From: Colimorpha sp045642445
GTDB lineage: Bacteria; Bacteroidota; Bacteroidia; Bacteroidales; P3
DNA: 64,000 nucleotides
Direction: 5' to 3'
Assembly (NCBI GenBank): GCA_045642445.1
Contig: JAZUIX010000172.1
Location: 1-64,000, forward strand
Shown here piece after piece: positions 51,001 through 56,283 of this stretch. Numbering within the stretch: position 1 is the first letter of the stretch; each line of letters starts with the position of its first letter. Below the pieces are notes generated by a model. It was not told the origin of the DNA and made no database searches. It saw nothing but the letters and a program-made list of their open reading frames with translations. Position numbers and translations under genes: made by a program.

Positions 51001-51060
51001 ATGGGTTGTAAAGGCCGACAAAGCCAAAATCAACCCAAAGAGAGATAATCTTTTTTTCAT
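39016..51060 (-). CDS. Giant secreted repeat protein with T9SS sorting domain (4014 aa)
   Basis: An exceptionally large predicted surface protein. Order: signal peptide (1-22); a jellyroll/MAM-like N-terminal module (about 23-215); a first right-handed beta-helix region (about 645-1020); a lamin-tail-like domain (about 1290-1430, ISEVMVSRTNAG); CARDB-like beta sandwiches repeated through the chain; a second beta-helix (about 2020-2490, TGTYTVGTGAGHDFTNL); a GEVED domain (about 3030-3165, CVCIDYNRDGVYDFDGFEN); further CARDB-like units; and a type A sorting domain (about 3930-4014, LEQNYPNPFEGTTNIEFALP and AGVYFYG). No enzyme motif was found. An adhesin or matrix role is inferred. A consensus promoter lies upstream. 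Its stop overlaps the tilS start. Confidence 0.85.
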   Translation of the reverse strand: MKKRLSLFGLILALSAFTTHAQIFQMFSQDFETSTPVNYSLTATGTGATIQNSIVSGGSRSMKMAHQNTEVIMTLDTLDFSGNATLNYFTLEFMHIAYVNAVDAVDRTEVCVIEAKLPGQTDWTRLNSSHYNTAESGSSVFASLGSFSRQCYTEWNTTPTVNNTMWKSERFDLEQLFQGVAVTDKKLIIRFKLGMRSSSGGSDAWYLDDIRVRASSQQIITPIVSMRNYPDALNYPSSRGARLVLDATTAVVQGINSDSVYAVYKIGNSNVEHQAFLHRVGLTDRYVGYIPFCGYDTLMHFHVIVKDSTVNSNTVYFPKNSSQWLTYKCVRGKTNSMGPSGTLTNNNTFPFPAFADNRSEWIYDSVTMAELGYGPGYITQFRFQLTSSGQTVSRPHVQFRMANSPYSINRTATQTAYTSTAMQIVYDSAFSIEQAAAGSYKMVYLQDTFFYAGGDLVVQTYYDGGSTDPIAHSIKHIAAPNNKNSLWMAGHYGYLGYNAFTDENFQQGSTVNTRPWMQFYGNKNLPLIYDAGVSAMSYPSYDVPCNTGTDSVVVWLKNFGVNTINAVRLGYRVDNGVATYYDWTGTLAGGDSVRVHLNDNQTFTVGYHTISAWVEDSLTSDNVRYRDHEPYNNTFNTPFAACDGPYSGVRTVGTSSSAHFASLEKCLYVLSRCGVNGPLTIKLPSGTYDVVKFPYIPGTSATNIVTFEPAQSNGVVTFRRSRQNVTENVPALVDLSEARGIRFNKIRFSNGRFTDNRCDVLALLGEASAHCQFVECQFADSNSITSSTQALIRVEEADSVLIERCTLYGGTIGVDLAGAAPEMLSLNNTVRYNDFISQVNTAISVVNQSAVLVDSNFANDVLTNASYVILGQHVYDGSRIVRNRVFSSTGSCCIGVSDMHGTSSNYCLVANNMLVSLDDGTSNMLTTPLNIIKGDYIKVVFNSVRMSAPTRVNVAAATLGGDVVSNIDFKNNVIAAFDTSNYAFSFLPGSNESTLNVDYNCYYSNSGVLNKLTGVNYTNYNNWRNHVSTDQHSVVGNPQFTNSSICRVDLRSFSAMLRNVGTPIPEVTVDLFGSTRNATAPSLGAYEVVPLSVDFAPEEFVTPLEDYCGAPSSIPVEVAIRNTGSGTYTYTSSTPITVYYSIDNASVQSFTITNRNCGPQDTIHFLSTRTMSLPSGPNNSDKTYTIRWWVKCSADPDDLNDTNTWTVISRYAAPAPTAINQNVNYNSSVTITPTAGINTWPISYYTSGNGRQQRSGISWYSNIDDTACSYYGPSLTIGPVFADTTIYISQKRNLPLVKISEVMVSRTNAGVTTPLPNWFNSGTTVAVELTNCGDYPANLEGDSVVILQASASSTKTWVLPNVTIQPGASLVLQFKTNTAASDSSRTIYAPNTAALSSLAFTANFAVIYRDGGGVADAVPFNNIMTITNSPWPAQGVPAAVWQGNSVDLAHGANPESPTSNNPTAGARRIAWPTNAATASPTATATLWQVANAANPMHVGETEENLVLYHDNGCEGARAAVNLHVIGLPTVDLAVEAPEVNEGCNLSTAEPVNVEIHNYGSTAVSPIIINYSLDDGATVACSDTIVDGIAAQSDYYHTFSSTLNMHAGQDTIYNIKVWVEGILTDVSHSNDTSEGSFISNYTPEVPLVASPQTVGYNGQLTLRATNIPSDVRTLWYDASHTFMGMTTDSIVTPHIYHPDTFYVKAMALKEVPTQVGTQASTTNNNYPSPYNPKTRYVKEQYLYSAEQIQGAGHSAGTIKSISFFLSSLGNNVTSFTFDYYTIKMGTTDNTTFANANFETGLTQVYSASNLTLDATNIGWVKHNLDTPFEWDGTSSIVVEITRALDAAGPSTGANTSYTTQANTVITKQQANTDQAEQASGTRGGNRPDILFGFVDEGCQSEEAAIFVEVVGVPPYDATLEWPASMDTLTIASCDTTNLDIVLRNMGLNSIDDYTLHYKIDNGTWNQTLGDADSLRLGYTRTVPLLSTHLTPGRHTITAAVKVVGDTVESNDTISRIINVRFCTGTYTVGTGAGHDFTNLTTALDTLANAGVAGNVTFSLSQQTFNGQYTVGHVDGASNINRITFTTDSSATGRAKIMFSPNSTNNFVMHLDGANYVTFDNIYFYANYTPGSSATNNNIFTNVIKIDNSENVTFQNCEMRSRQCRSANGANIAATSTNSNIVVLGDNNHFITVNNCVLDSGYCSVLTSGNNYSDNVTISESKLLNFWNQGVNVRNIDTLAVTHDSIAAKSPMAGKAQIGINIANCNHASVRRNFITLIDGQTGGKRGIQVTNCKGTNIDRVTIYNNMVSLYGSGVNSLASAGIWIDSTSKYVSVYFNSVKLYAGVNQSATKAFSCQLSSQVHVLNNIFLNESKGYAYYVAVDTCVASSNFNVYWSNSEPNVNTGARKFAKWGGAANADVPTLDSLRILNNKDPNSLEEFPYFVSDSILQCALAQFAGQAQYNPDVTNDVYGDVRPQIPAPTIGAHEFNTNRVSHDVLVAVITEPVMPAVTTGANPEVLNIETDSIMVRVRFYNNGTAPENGCTWHAYMKDQANTESVVRTLPRLNVRTFIEDSVKIPSPLGVVDTQYTIVNINIGPDITDGHPLNNFDTAAFFIYPAYDLRVVSVALDSTVEPNHCRMYAVPIKYTLKNDGKKDFPADFNFTLGYDYYCYQPATQSFPNFPGSNTNEIQNFGAAGALPVGTTRDVYLSPANMPNLYPTNYIGDITAKFRGWVSYDNDVKPLNDTSNYINITSNHTPEMPVGHDTMVDYGSYGNIWATQAESRVVRWHRPYNNGADTISGAFFYNGNNNYNRSTHWSSTPQYFHDSIYYLSCLSSKNCTSYYSAVTVGINPPLLTDVSISEVLSPRGSGRVYLEVDTVKLRVVNYGSQPVSNIPIAFKFMNANGRTTYLEVHDTVRATIGGRVGDNVQHYDYVFDTALLQINQPLSNTTFTLNAWVYHPDDMQRGNDTLRTVHTFRSLAENIYDTINMKQPQSVEGFDITHVSYNELDNLMPDMIGYDNLKLGSYNASNAEVPTLFIRHGTTDTLTIEVANNQKESDSSTAASLCVCIDYNRDGVYDFDGFENVTRDGLSKGVKVHSRRPYQKVLTIPDSAEYGYMRMLVWVDGDSTAYVGGLHNATDHTSGQMQQYMLFVYEPDHEDSVDAALTRVSYPRNNIVTENTHHVGIMLANKGYTDLTQANISYRLSDHHHVAQTGTINWTGNLEPGTSELVELDSLNFYEGTSELTCWVDAAGDTVHKDNDTLHYRYHRYYVVELRFIDSFDQTIDKWYTPAGYNAYTRNYWERGIPSKSTISSAYSEPNAYVTSCTQNIVTGKHGNRSVLYSPLIDISQIKPDTINLLLSENMSEGSYLYMEYKDYLGEWHLVDNPGARESDPDAKSWYATDNNTGVKGEFAKGWTGTTTNGAYVAPFPFPTSIISGEFGQIVQFRFVYVTPPTTSASAAFGDGAAIDNFRMGRARRSVDVGVTEIVYPTDPQFGQTIYPRVRIHNYGYDSICNFQVAYRPYGTYLPYESICTIGIPVDGEIEYEFPDPFIITNEFPDTFGICAFTKVASDLYWDNDSTCKDFGLAPLANDLYMYQIVSPLNRAVAGDSITITVRLRNFGQNEIEECDVYYVYNGAEPVHEHVRFADYLGRNLGSTEFFNYTFQHKERATMGTMELTTWCKYDLDVYPYNDTLSREIAGITALTDLEAEGVFVDTRPYNNYKVGLVINNVGARVANNFVAGYWYDKDTTTLKVDTVYFEGGIPSGGHRVYYFDSTLARRSAAYEYITAFVYDIDDDNRDNDTTTVLEEMYVDLGLDKVLVEENQEDSCRVRFVVTNHGNIPYYTTLEVQMVINGKSLKLNISPDVYTYQPGQTRQIDMKDDRGRWKKIIKNPLREYKGSANFSIIMNDADQSNNQTNVVEVVNYFEGTPVVEESEFVLEQNYPNPFEGTTNIEFALPYGGDVHFFIHDVVGRPVYEKTTYYDGGRHNITLDKKQIPAGVYFYGIEFNGERRMHKMIVR

Positions 51061-51148
51061 TTGTATTATTTATATTTTTTTTATTATCAATTTTTTAGGT
51101 GCCCCTTGCCCCTATAAAAAAGGCAGAATGGCACTATTTTTGAAACTA

Positions 51149-51178
51149 CAAATATACGAAAAAAATTTTACATGGCAA
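51149..51178 (-). promoter_or_regulatory. Bacteroidetes consensus promoter of the giant cargo gene
   Basis: On the minus strand, TTG (51178-51176), 19 bases, and TATATTTG (51156-51149) match the -33/-7 consensus closely. Transcription would start near 51142 and leave a leader of about 80 bases before the ATG at 51060. Together with the one at 1935, it is one of two complete promoters found. Confidence 0.7.
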
Positions 51179-51607
51179 CATTTTTTATTTTTTATATATA
51201 TTTAAGCCCCTCTTAAAACCTCCCTTAAAGCCTCCCCCACCCGCTCCTCATCCACCTCTCACAATTCACATTTCACCATTCACTTTTCACCACCCACATT
51301 TCACCTCTCACTATATAAGACTCCGATGGTCCGTTTTGGTTACGAAAAAAGTGCATTTTTAAGAATTTTTAATACAGTTTCTACGTTTTCCGATCCCTTT
51401 CGCACCCCCCTCGCAGCAATCCCACTCTTCGCCCAATACTCGTCCTTTATCCTCCCAATCCGGCATAGAAAAACAAGCGAAAACTTTTGGTGTAAAAAAG
51501 AGACACAAATCGAAGCTACCGCACAGAAAACCATACACTTATCCTTGAGAAATACTTTTTTTGAAAAAAAATGCGTATTTTTCAACCCACCAAAGGATTT
51601 TTTTTTG
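51179..51607. other. Gene-free stretch between divergent genes
   Basis: About 430 bases without a credible gene; the small frames on both strands have no family features. It holds a low-complexity array (51255-51310) of TTCACATTTCACC-like words, the reverse of the GTGAAATGTGAA family seen elsewhere, and A/T tracts on both sides. Confidence 0.55.
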
Positions 51608-51615
51608 TAAATTTG
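51608..51615 (+). promoter_or_regulatory. -7 box (TAAATTTG) of the flotillin gene
   Basis: TAAATTTG lies 66 bases before the flotillin ATG and directly behind an A/T-rich run. No TTG occurs 19 bases upstream, so only the -7 part is supported. Confidence 0.45.
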
Positions 51616-51680
51616 CAAAATCAACATTCCGTTTTCTTACCGCATACAAATATTAGTAAATAAATAAAAAACAAATAATT

Positions 51681-53183
51681 ATGTCCAGCACAGCACTTAC
51701 CATCATCGCCATTGTGGCAATCGTTATCATCTTCATCATTATAATCAGTTACGTCAAGGCTCCCCCATCCATCGCCTTCATCGTCTCCGGCCTCAACCGC
51801 AAACCCCGCATCTACATCGGTAAAGGCGGCCTCCGCATCCCCCTCCTCGAGCGTCTTGACAAGGTCTATCTCGGACAGGTCACCGTGGACATCAAAACCA
51901 ACGTGGCCATCCCCACCAAGGACTTCATCAACGTCAACGTCGACGCTGTGGCAAAGCTCCAGGTGCTCCCCGACCAAGATGGTATCCGTCTGTCGGCCAA
52001 GAACTTCCTCAACATGACTGCAATCGAAATTTCCAAGCAGGTGCAAGACTCCCTCGAAGGCAACATGCGCGAAGTCACAGGTTCGCTCACCCTCACCGAA
52101 ATCAACATCGACCGCGACAAATTCTCCGACCAAATCATGTCCAAAGCACAGATGGACATGAACGCCCTCGGCCTCAAAATCATCAGCTGCAACATTCAGA
52201 ACATCACCGACGAGAACAACCTCATCAAGGACCTCGGTGCCGACAATACCTACTCTATCAAAAAGAACGCCGCCATCACCAAGGCCGAAGCCGAGCGCGA
52301 CATCGCCCAGGCCCAGGCACGTGCCCGCAAGGAGGCCAACGATGTGCAGGTGGAATCGGATACCGAAATCAGCATCAAGCAGAACCAGCTGGCCATCAAA
52401 CGCTCCGAGCTCAAAGTCCTCGAAGACATCAAGAAAGCCGAAGCCGATGCCGCCTACAGCATCCAGGAACAGGAGCAGCGCAAGGTAATCAATGTCAAGA
52501 CCGTAGATGCCCAAATCGAGCAGACAAAACGTGAGCAGGAGCTCACCGCCGAGAAAGTCAAAATTCGCGAAAACGAACTCCGCGCCATGGTGCAGAAACA
52601 GGCCGATGCCGACAAATACCAGGTCGAAGTCAACGCCCAGGCCTCCCTCGAACAGAGCAAGCGCAACGCCGAAGCCGAGGCCTACCGTGCCGAGCAGGAA
52701 GCCCGTGCCACCATCGCCCGTGCCGAGGCCAAGAAACAGTCGATGATGCTCGAAGCCGAAGGTATCAAGTCGCTCGGCGAAGCCGAAGCCTACAAAATCA
52801 AATGTGCCGGCGAAGCCGAGGCCGTGGCCATCGAAAAGAAGGGTCTTGCCGAAGCCGAAGCCATGCAGAAAAAAGCCGACGCATACAAAGAATACGGCCA
52901 GGCGGCCATCCTGGATATGCTGGTCAACATCATCCCCGAAACTGCCAAGAACGTGGCCTCGCCCCTCAGCGCCATCGACAACATGAACGTCTACGGCACC
53001 AGCGGAAGCGATGCCGCCAGCGTCTCGGGCGCCGTTCCCGCGGTCATCAAACAGACATTCGACGTCATAGAGTCGGCCACAGGTGTCAACCTCAGTGACA
53101 TCATGAAAGCCAACACCTACGAGGCCAAGACCACCCGCAACATCAACCTCGACAGCGACAGCGACGTCAGCCTCAAAAAGTAA
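51681..53183 (+). CDS. Flotillin-family SPFH domain protein
   Basis: A 500-residue membrane-scaffold protein of the flotillin/FloT type. One N-terminal transmembrane or re-entrant helix (about 6-25, rich in Ile and Val) is followed by the SPFH/PHB domain (about 28-200) and a long Glu/Ala-rich coiled coil (about 205-405, repeated EAEA, AEAEA). The C terminus carries the usual low-complexity tail. Flotillins organise membrane microdomains and affect signalling and division; the partner is often an NfeD protein, which is not seen here. It stands alone, with its own promoter and an 18-bp hairpin after the stop. Confidence 0.9.
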   Translation: MSSTALTIIAIVAIVIIFIIIISYVKAPPSIAFIVSGLNRKPRIYIGKGGLRIPLLERLDKVYLGQVTVDIKTNVAIPTKDFINVNVDAVAKLQVLPDQDGIRLSAKNFLNMTAIEISKQVQDSLEGNMREVTGSLTLTEINIDRDKFSDQIMSKAQMDMNALGLKIISCNIQNITDENNLIKDLGADNTYSIKKNAAITKAEAERDIAQAQARARKEANDVQVESDTEISIKQNQLAIKRSELKVLEDIKKAEADAAYSIQEQEQRKVINVKTVDAQIEQTKREQELTAEKVKIRENELRAMVQKQADADKYQVEVNAQASLEQSKRNAEAEAYRAEQEARATIARAEAKKQSMMLEAEGIKSLGEAEAYKIKCAGEAEAVAIEKKGLAEAEAMQKKADAYKEYGQAAILDMLVNIIPETAKNVASPLSAIDNMNVYGTSGSDAASVSGAVPAVIKQTFDVIESATGVNLSDIMKANTYEAKTTRNINLDSDSDVSLKK

Positions 53184-53185
53184 AT

Positions 53186-53233
53186 GATTTATGAATTATG
53201 AGTAGGTCGGCAGCCACTCATAATTCATAAATC
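53186..53233 (+). terminator. 18-bp perfect hairpin after the flotillin gene
   Basis: GATTTATGAATTATGAGT (53186-53203) and its exact complement (53216-53233) frame the loop AGGTCGGCAGCC. It starts two bases past the TAA. The stem uses the simple words common in this genome's gaps, and the loop carries the GGCAGCC core. Confidence 0.65.
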
Positions 53234-53336
53234 TAACCGATACAGCATCTACCGTGCTCCTTCGATGTGGCCATGTAGCCGCAGTAATCCTACATAGTTT
53301 TCCGCAAAATAGTACATCGCGACGACTCTTTTGTAC

Positions 53337-53490
53337 AATTTTCGTTATTAAAAATTGTTAAAATGGATTTGGATTTTCACCCACCAAAATGAGGTTCTTC
53401 CTATATTCTCCCAATATTCTTCGCTTCTTGCTTTACGCATGCTCTATATATAGCGAGAGAATCAGCGAGTTACGAAAAACTAACTATTTT
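53337..53490. repeat. Dispersed intergenic block, copy B (homologous to 28699-28850)
   Basis: Shows the same ordered strings as copy A: TTTTCGTTATTAAAA, GTTAAAA, TCCTATATTCTCCCAAT and GAGAGAATCAG followed by GAGTTACG. It lies downstream (minus strand) of the remnant at 53569, as copy A lies downstream of the one at 29018. The rest of the 53234-53568 gap holds no gene. Confidence 0.75.
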
Positions 53491-53568
53491 GCAAAGTAAA
53501 GGGTGAAGCGGTGAAGTGCTATGTATGTGAGGATACAAGTTTATTGTTATATTAAATATATTTAGTAT

Positions 53569-53691
53569 TTATTTAATCTTATAAATGCAATCAGACAAAG
53601 CAGCAAAAACTTCACCATACCAAATCTTCTTTCCCTTGTTCTCTATCTGGTCGGCATAAGTCACCAAACTATTGAGCATGTATAGCCACCA
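53569..53691 (-). pseudogene. C-terminal remnant homologous to the gene fragment at 29018
   Basis: About 40 codons encode YMLNSLVTYADQIENKG, then IWYGEVFAAL, matching YMLNSLVAYADQIETKG and ISYPEIFACL of the longer remnant; 21 of the first 31 residues are identical. Upstream of about 53691 the frame runs antiparallel to nothing known and enters the 3' part of the lipoprotein gene out of frame. The remnant was thus fused to that gene by a deletion or insertion. Confidence 0.7.
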
Positions 53692-54637
53692 CAAGTCGCA
53701 CCGATCTGCCACCGCTGCGGCTACAAGTACGGACTTCCAGTGTTTCACCGTTGAAGCCGAAGCTGTGTACTTTCTCTTCATTGGCAGCCGTGCTGCTTCG
53801 ATAACGACCATGAGTACCCACGCCGTTAATAACGCCATTGTCGCGAACTCCAGCTGTAGGCAGAAAGACGGCTCCTGCGCGCTCCATGTCTTCCCACTGA
53901 ACATAGGTGTAAGCATTGTGACTGAAATTGGCTAATCCGTTGGCGACCCCTGGGGAAAAAGAGCATCCTGTAGGGGTTGTCCAATCATCGGGCAGCAATA
54001 TGCAGCCGGCTATACCTTCTATATTTCCTGTGCCAATCTTGCTGTCTGCACCAGCACGTTCGAAAACCAGATAGTTCCATTCATCCTTAGTCAGCGTGCG
54101 CCAAAGAGCCGATTGGTTGCCACCGTTAGAGATGGGGTTAAACACGCCCCAGTCGGCTTGGGCGTATGTCCCCGTGAGGTTGTTTGAGGCGCTTCCGCCA
54201 GGATAGTAATCGGCAGAAGAGGTCGATGTGGAGAATGGCATGTAACTGTTGGCGCCACTGTTCCAGCCGCTGGTTCCCCAGCCAAAAAGGTCGACCCACC
54301 CTGCATAAGTGTTAGAGATATAGGCATTGTCGGAACCGGCAACATTGCCTGGATAGGCGAATATGTCGCTCCGGCCCGTTTCAAATTGAGACGGGCTGCC
54401 CACCATATCGTATTGGTGTTCGGCAAAACGCCAAAGATTTTGTGCGGCACAATACTGCAGATTGCCTTGAGAGAACGCCACTTGCTGCGAGTCGGACACC
54501 GAGAATTTTCCAGGAAGTTGCCCTGCCAATGTGGTATCTTGGACATCGTTATTATTGGGTTCCTCGGACTCAGGATCCTTACCGCAAGCAACGAGAGCAA
54601 CCAAGGCAATAAAAAAAATGCCAACCTTGAATCTCAT
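53669..54637 (-). CDS. FISUMP/DUF1566-like lipoprotein with replaced 3' end
   Basis: A 322-residue predicted lipoprotein. The signal has lipobox LVAC (C18), followed by an acidic linker (DPESEEPNNN). The rest resembles FISUMP-type repeats: FSVSDSQQVAFSQGNLQY near the start, WGTSGWNSGA, WRTLTKDEWNYLVFERA, GCILLPDDW and a C-terminal CSRSGGRSVRLV. Normal members end shortly after RSVRLV. Here the last residues, VAIHAQ and the stop, are encoded by the joined remnant sequence, so the 3' end was created by the fusion. Likely a surface lipoprotein; function unknown. Confidence 0.75.
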   Translation of the reverse strand: MRFKVGIFFIALVALVACGKDPESEEPNNNDVQDTTLAGQLPGKFSVSDSQQVAFSQGNLQYCAAQNLWRFAEHQYDMVGSPSQFETGRSDIFAYPGNVAGSDNAYISNTYAGWVDLFGWGTSGWNSGANSYMPFSTSTSSADYYPGGSASNNLTGTYAQADWGVFNPISNGGNQSALWRTLTKDEWNYLVFERAGADSKIGTGNIEGIAGCILLPDDWTTPTGCSFSPGVANGLANFSHNAYTYVQWEDMERAGAVFLPTAGVRDNGVINGVGTHGRYRSSTAANEEKVHSFGFNGETLEVRTCSRSGGRSVRLVVAIHAQ

Positions 54638-54752
54638 AATTTTCCGTCTGAGTTTTTAATACTTTTCTCTGAATTTTGTTTGATATTTATGATTTATCTT
54701 CTGTTTCTCCTTTATAAAGGCACAGGGCATTCTTTAAAAAGTATAGAGGCTG

Positions 54753-55562
54753 CTATTCCGCTTTGCTTGCAAGAGGCTGGCGCTGGCGGAGGGCTTCGTA
54801 CATGAATACGGCTGCGGCCACAGAGACGTTAAGCGACTGCACCTGTCCCAAGATGGGGAGTTTGGCTCGGGCATCGGCCATTTTGAGCAGTTCGGGGCTT
54901 ATGCCTGTTTCCTCGGCTCCCATAATCAACAGGGTGGGTCTGGTGTAGTCGACTTCAAGGTAGTTCGTGGCTCCCTTTTCGGTGGCTGCCACAATCTGCA
55001 TACCGCTCTGACGGGCCAAGTTGAGCACGGTCTTGAGGTTGCTCTCGCGGCATATAGGCATACGCAGCAGGGCCCCCGAGGAGGTTTTCACAGCATCGTC
55101 GCTGACCTGGGCGCTGCCATGGTCGGGGATGATGACGGCATCGATGCCTGCACATTCGGCGGTGCGAACGATGGCGCCAAAGTTGCGCACATCGGTGACA
55201 TGGTCGAGGAGCAGCACAAAGGGGGCTTTCTCGGCTTCACGCTCCATCAATGCTGGCAGAAGTTCCAAAGCCTGCCGGTAGGTGATGGGCGAGATGAGCG
55301 CCACAACGCCCTGATGGTTGCCCTTGGTCATGCGGTTCAACTTCTCGACGGGGACGAACTGGAAGGGGATGTTGTTGTCGCGGATGCGTCCTTTGAGGTC
55401 GCCCGCCAAGGGGCCTGAGAGGCCGTTCTGCATCAACACGCGGTCGATCTGCACATGGCCGTCGATGGCTTCGATAACAGGCCTCAAACCGTAGATGGTG
55501 GATGATTCTTTGGGTGACGGGGCATTATGGTGAATCGGTGAATCGTTTTTTTTCTGGATCAT
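54753..55562 (-). CDS. rlmB: 23S rRNA (guanosine-2'-O-)-methyltransferase RlmB (TrmH/SpoU family)
   Basis: SPOUT-class methyltransferase. The N-terminal substrate-binding domain (about 18-95, IYGLRPVIEAI) precedes the SpoU fold with its three motifs: NFGAIVRTAECAG near 130, LIMGAEETGIS near 217 and LNVSVAAAVFMYEALRQ near 247. These form the trefoil knot that binds S-adenosylmethionine. The length of 269 residues is slightly above the norm because of a polar N-terminal extension. The paralogue TrmH (tRNA) is the main alternative; the N-terminal domain favours RlmB. It is last in a minus-strand run with ruvB, hutI and lolD. Confidence 0.82.
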   Translation of the reverse strand: MIQKKNDSPIHHNAPSPKESSTIYGLRPVIEAIDGHVQIDRVLMQNGLSGPLAGDLKGRIRDNNIPFQFVPVEKLNRMTKGNHQGVVALISPITYRQALELLPALMEREAEKAPFVLLLDHVTDVRNFGAIVRTAECAGIDAVIIPDHGSAQVSDDAVKTSSGALLRMPICRESNLKTVLNLARQSGMQIVAATEKGATNYLEVDYTRPTLLIMGAEETGISPELLKMADARAKLPILGQVQSLNVSVAAAVFMYEALRQRQPLASKAE

Positions 55563-55623
55563 GAGGAACTAAAAATTAAGAATTAAAAATTAAGAATTAA
55601 GAGTGGCGAACACTCATTTCACA

Positions 55624-56283
55624 CTAAACACTCGGCAATATCTGACCATCTTGGAGGTGTATCTGACGGTCGGACTTTTGTGCCAACTCGGTGTTGTGGG
55701 TGACGATGACAAAGGTCTGCCTGTACTGGTCGCGCAACTGGAAGAAGAGGTCGTGGAGTTCGGCGGCATGTTGCGTGTCGAGGTTGCCGGAGGGCTCATC
55801 GGCCAGCACCACGGCAGGATGATTGATCAGCGCACGGGCCACGGCAAAACGCTGCTGCTCGCCTCCTGAGAGTTGTGCGGGCTTATGCCCCACACGTTCC
55901 TCCACCTTGAGGAAACGGAGCAGCTGCATAGCCTCCTCGGTAGCCTCGGCCATGCTGCGGCCCGCAATCAAGGCAGGCAAGCACACATTCTCCAAGGCGG
56001 TGAACTCGGGCAGAAGGTTGTGGAACTGGAACACGAAGCCGATATTGCGGTTGCGGAACTGGGCCAGCTCTTTCTCGCCCAAGAGGGTCACATCGACTTT
56101 ATCGTAGAAGATGTGCCCATTGTCGGGACGGTCGAGGGTGCCCAGGAGCTGCAAGAGGGTGGTTTTGCCTGCCCCCGAAGCCCCCACAACACTTACCACC
56201 TCGCCCTGATCGATGGTCAGCGAGATGTCGCGGAGCACTTGCAGCGATCCATAGGATTTGTTGAGGTTTTCTATCTTTATCAT
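55624..56283 (-). CDS. lolD: ABC transporter ATP-binding protein, LolD/MacB-like
   Basis: A 219-residue ATPase subunit of the type that drives lipoprotein release (LolD) or MacB-like export. Walker A is GASGAGKTT (about 34-42), the signature LSGGEQQR (near 138), Walker B VVLADEP followed by SGNLD, and the family-typical NLLPEFTALENV lies between. No permease gene is adjacent; in Bacteroidales the LolC/E-like subunit is often encoded elsewhere. Its ATG overlaps the hutI stop (TAATG), so the two are translationally coupled although functionally unrelated. Confidence 0.75.
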   Translation of the reverse strand: MIKIENLNKSYGSLQVLRDISLTIDQGEVVSVVGASGAGKTTLLQLLGTLDRPDNGHIFYDKVDVTLLGEKELAQFRNRNIGFVFQFHNLLPEFTALENVCLPALIAGRSMAEATEEAMQLLRFLKVEERVGHKPAQLSGGEQQRFAVARALINHPAVVLADEPSGNLDTQHAAELHDLFFQLRDQYRQTFVIVTHNTELAQKSDRQIHLQDGQILPSV

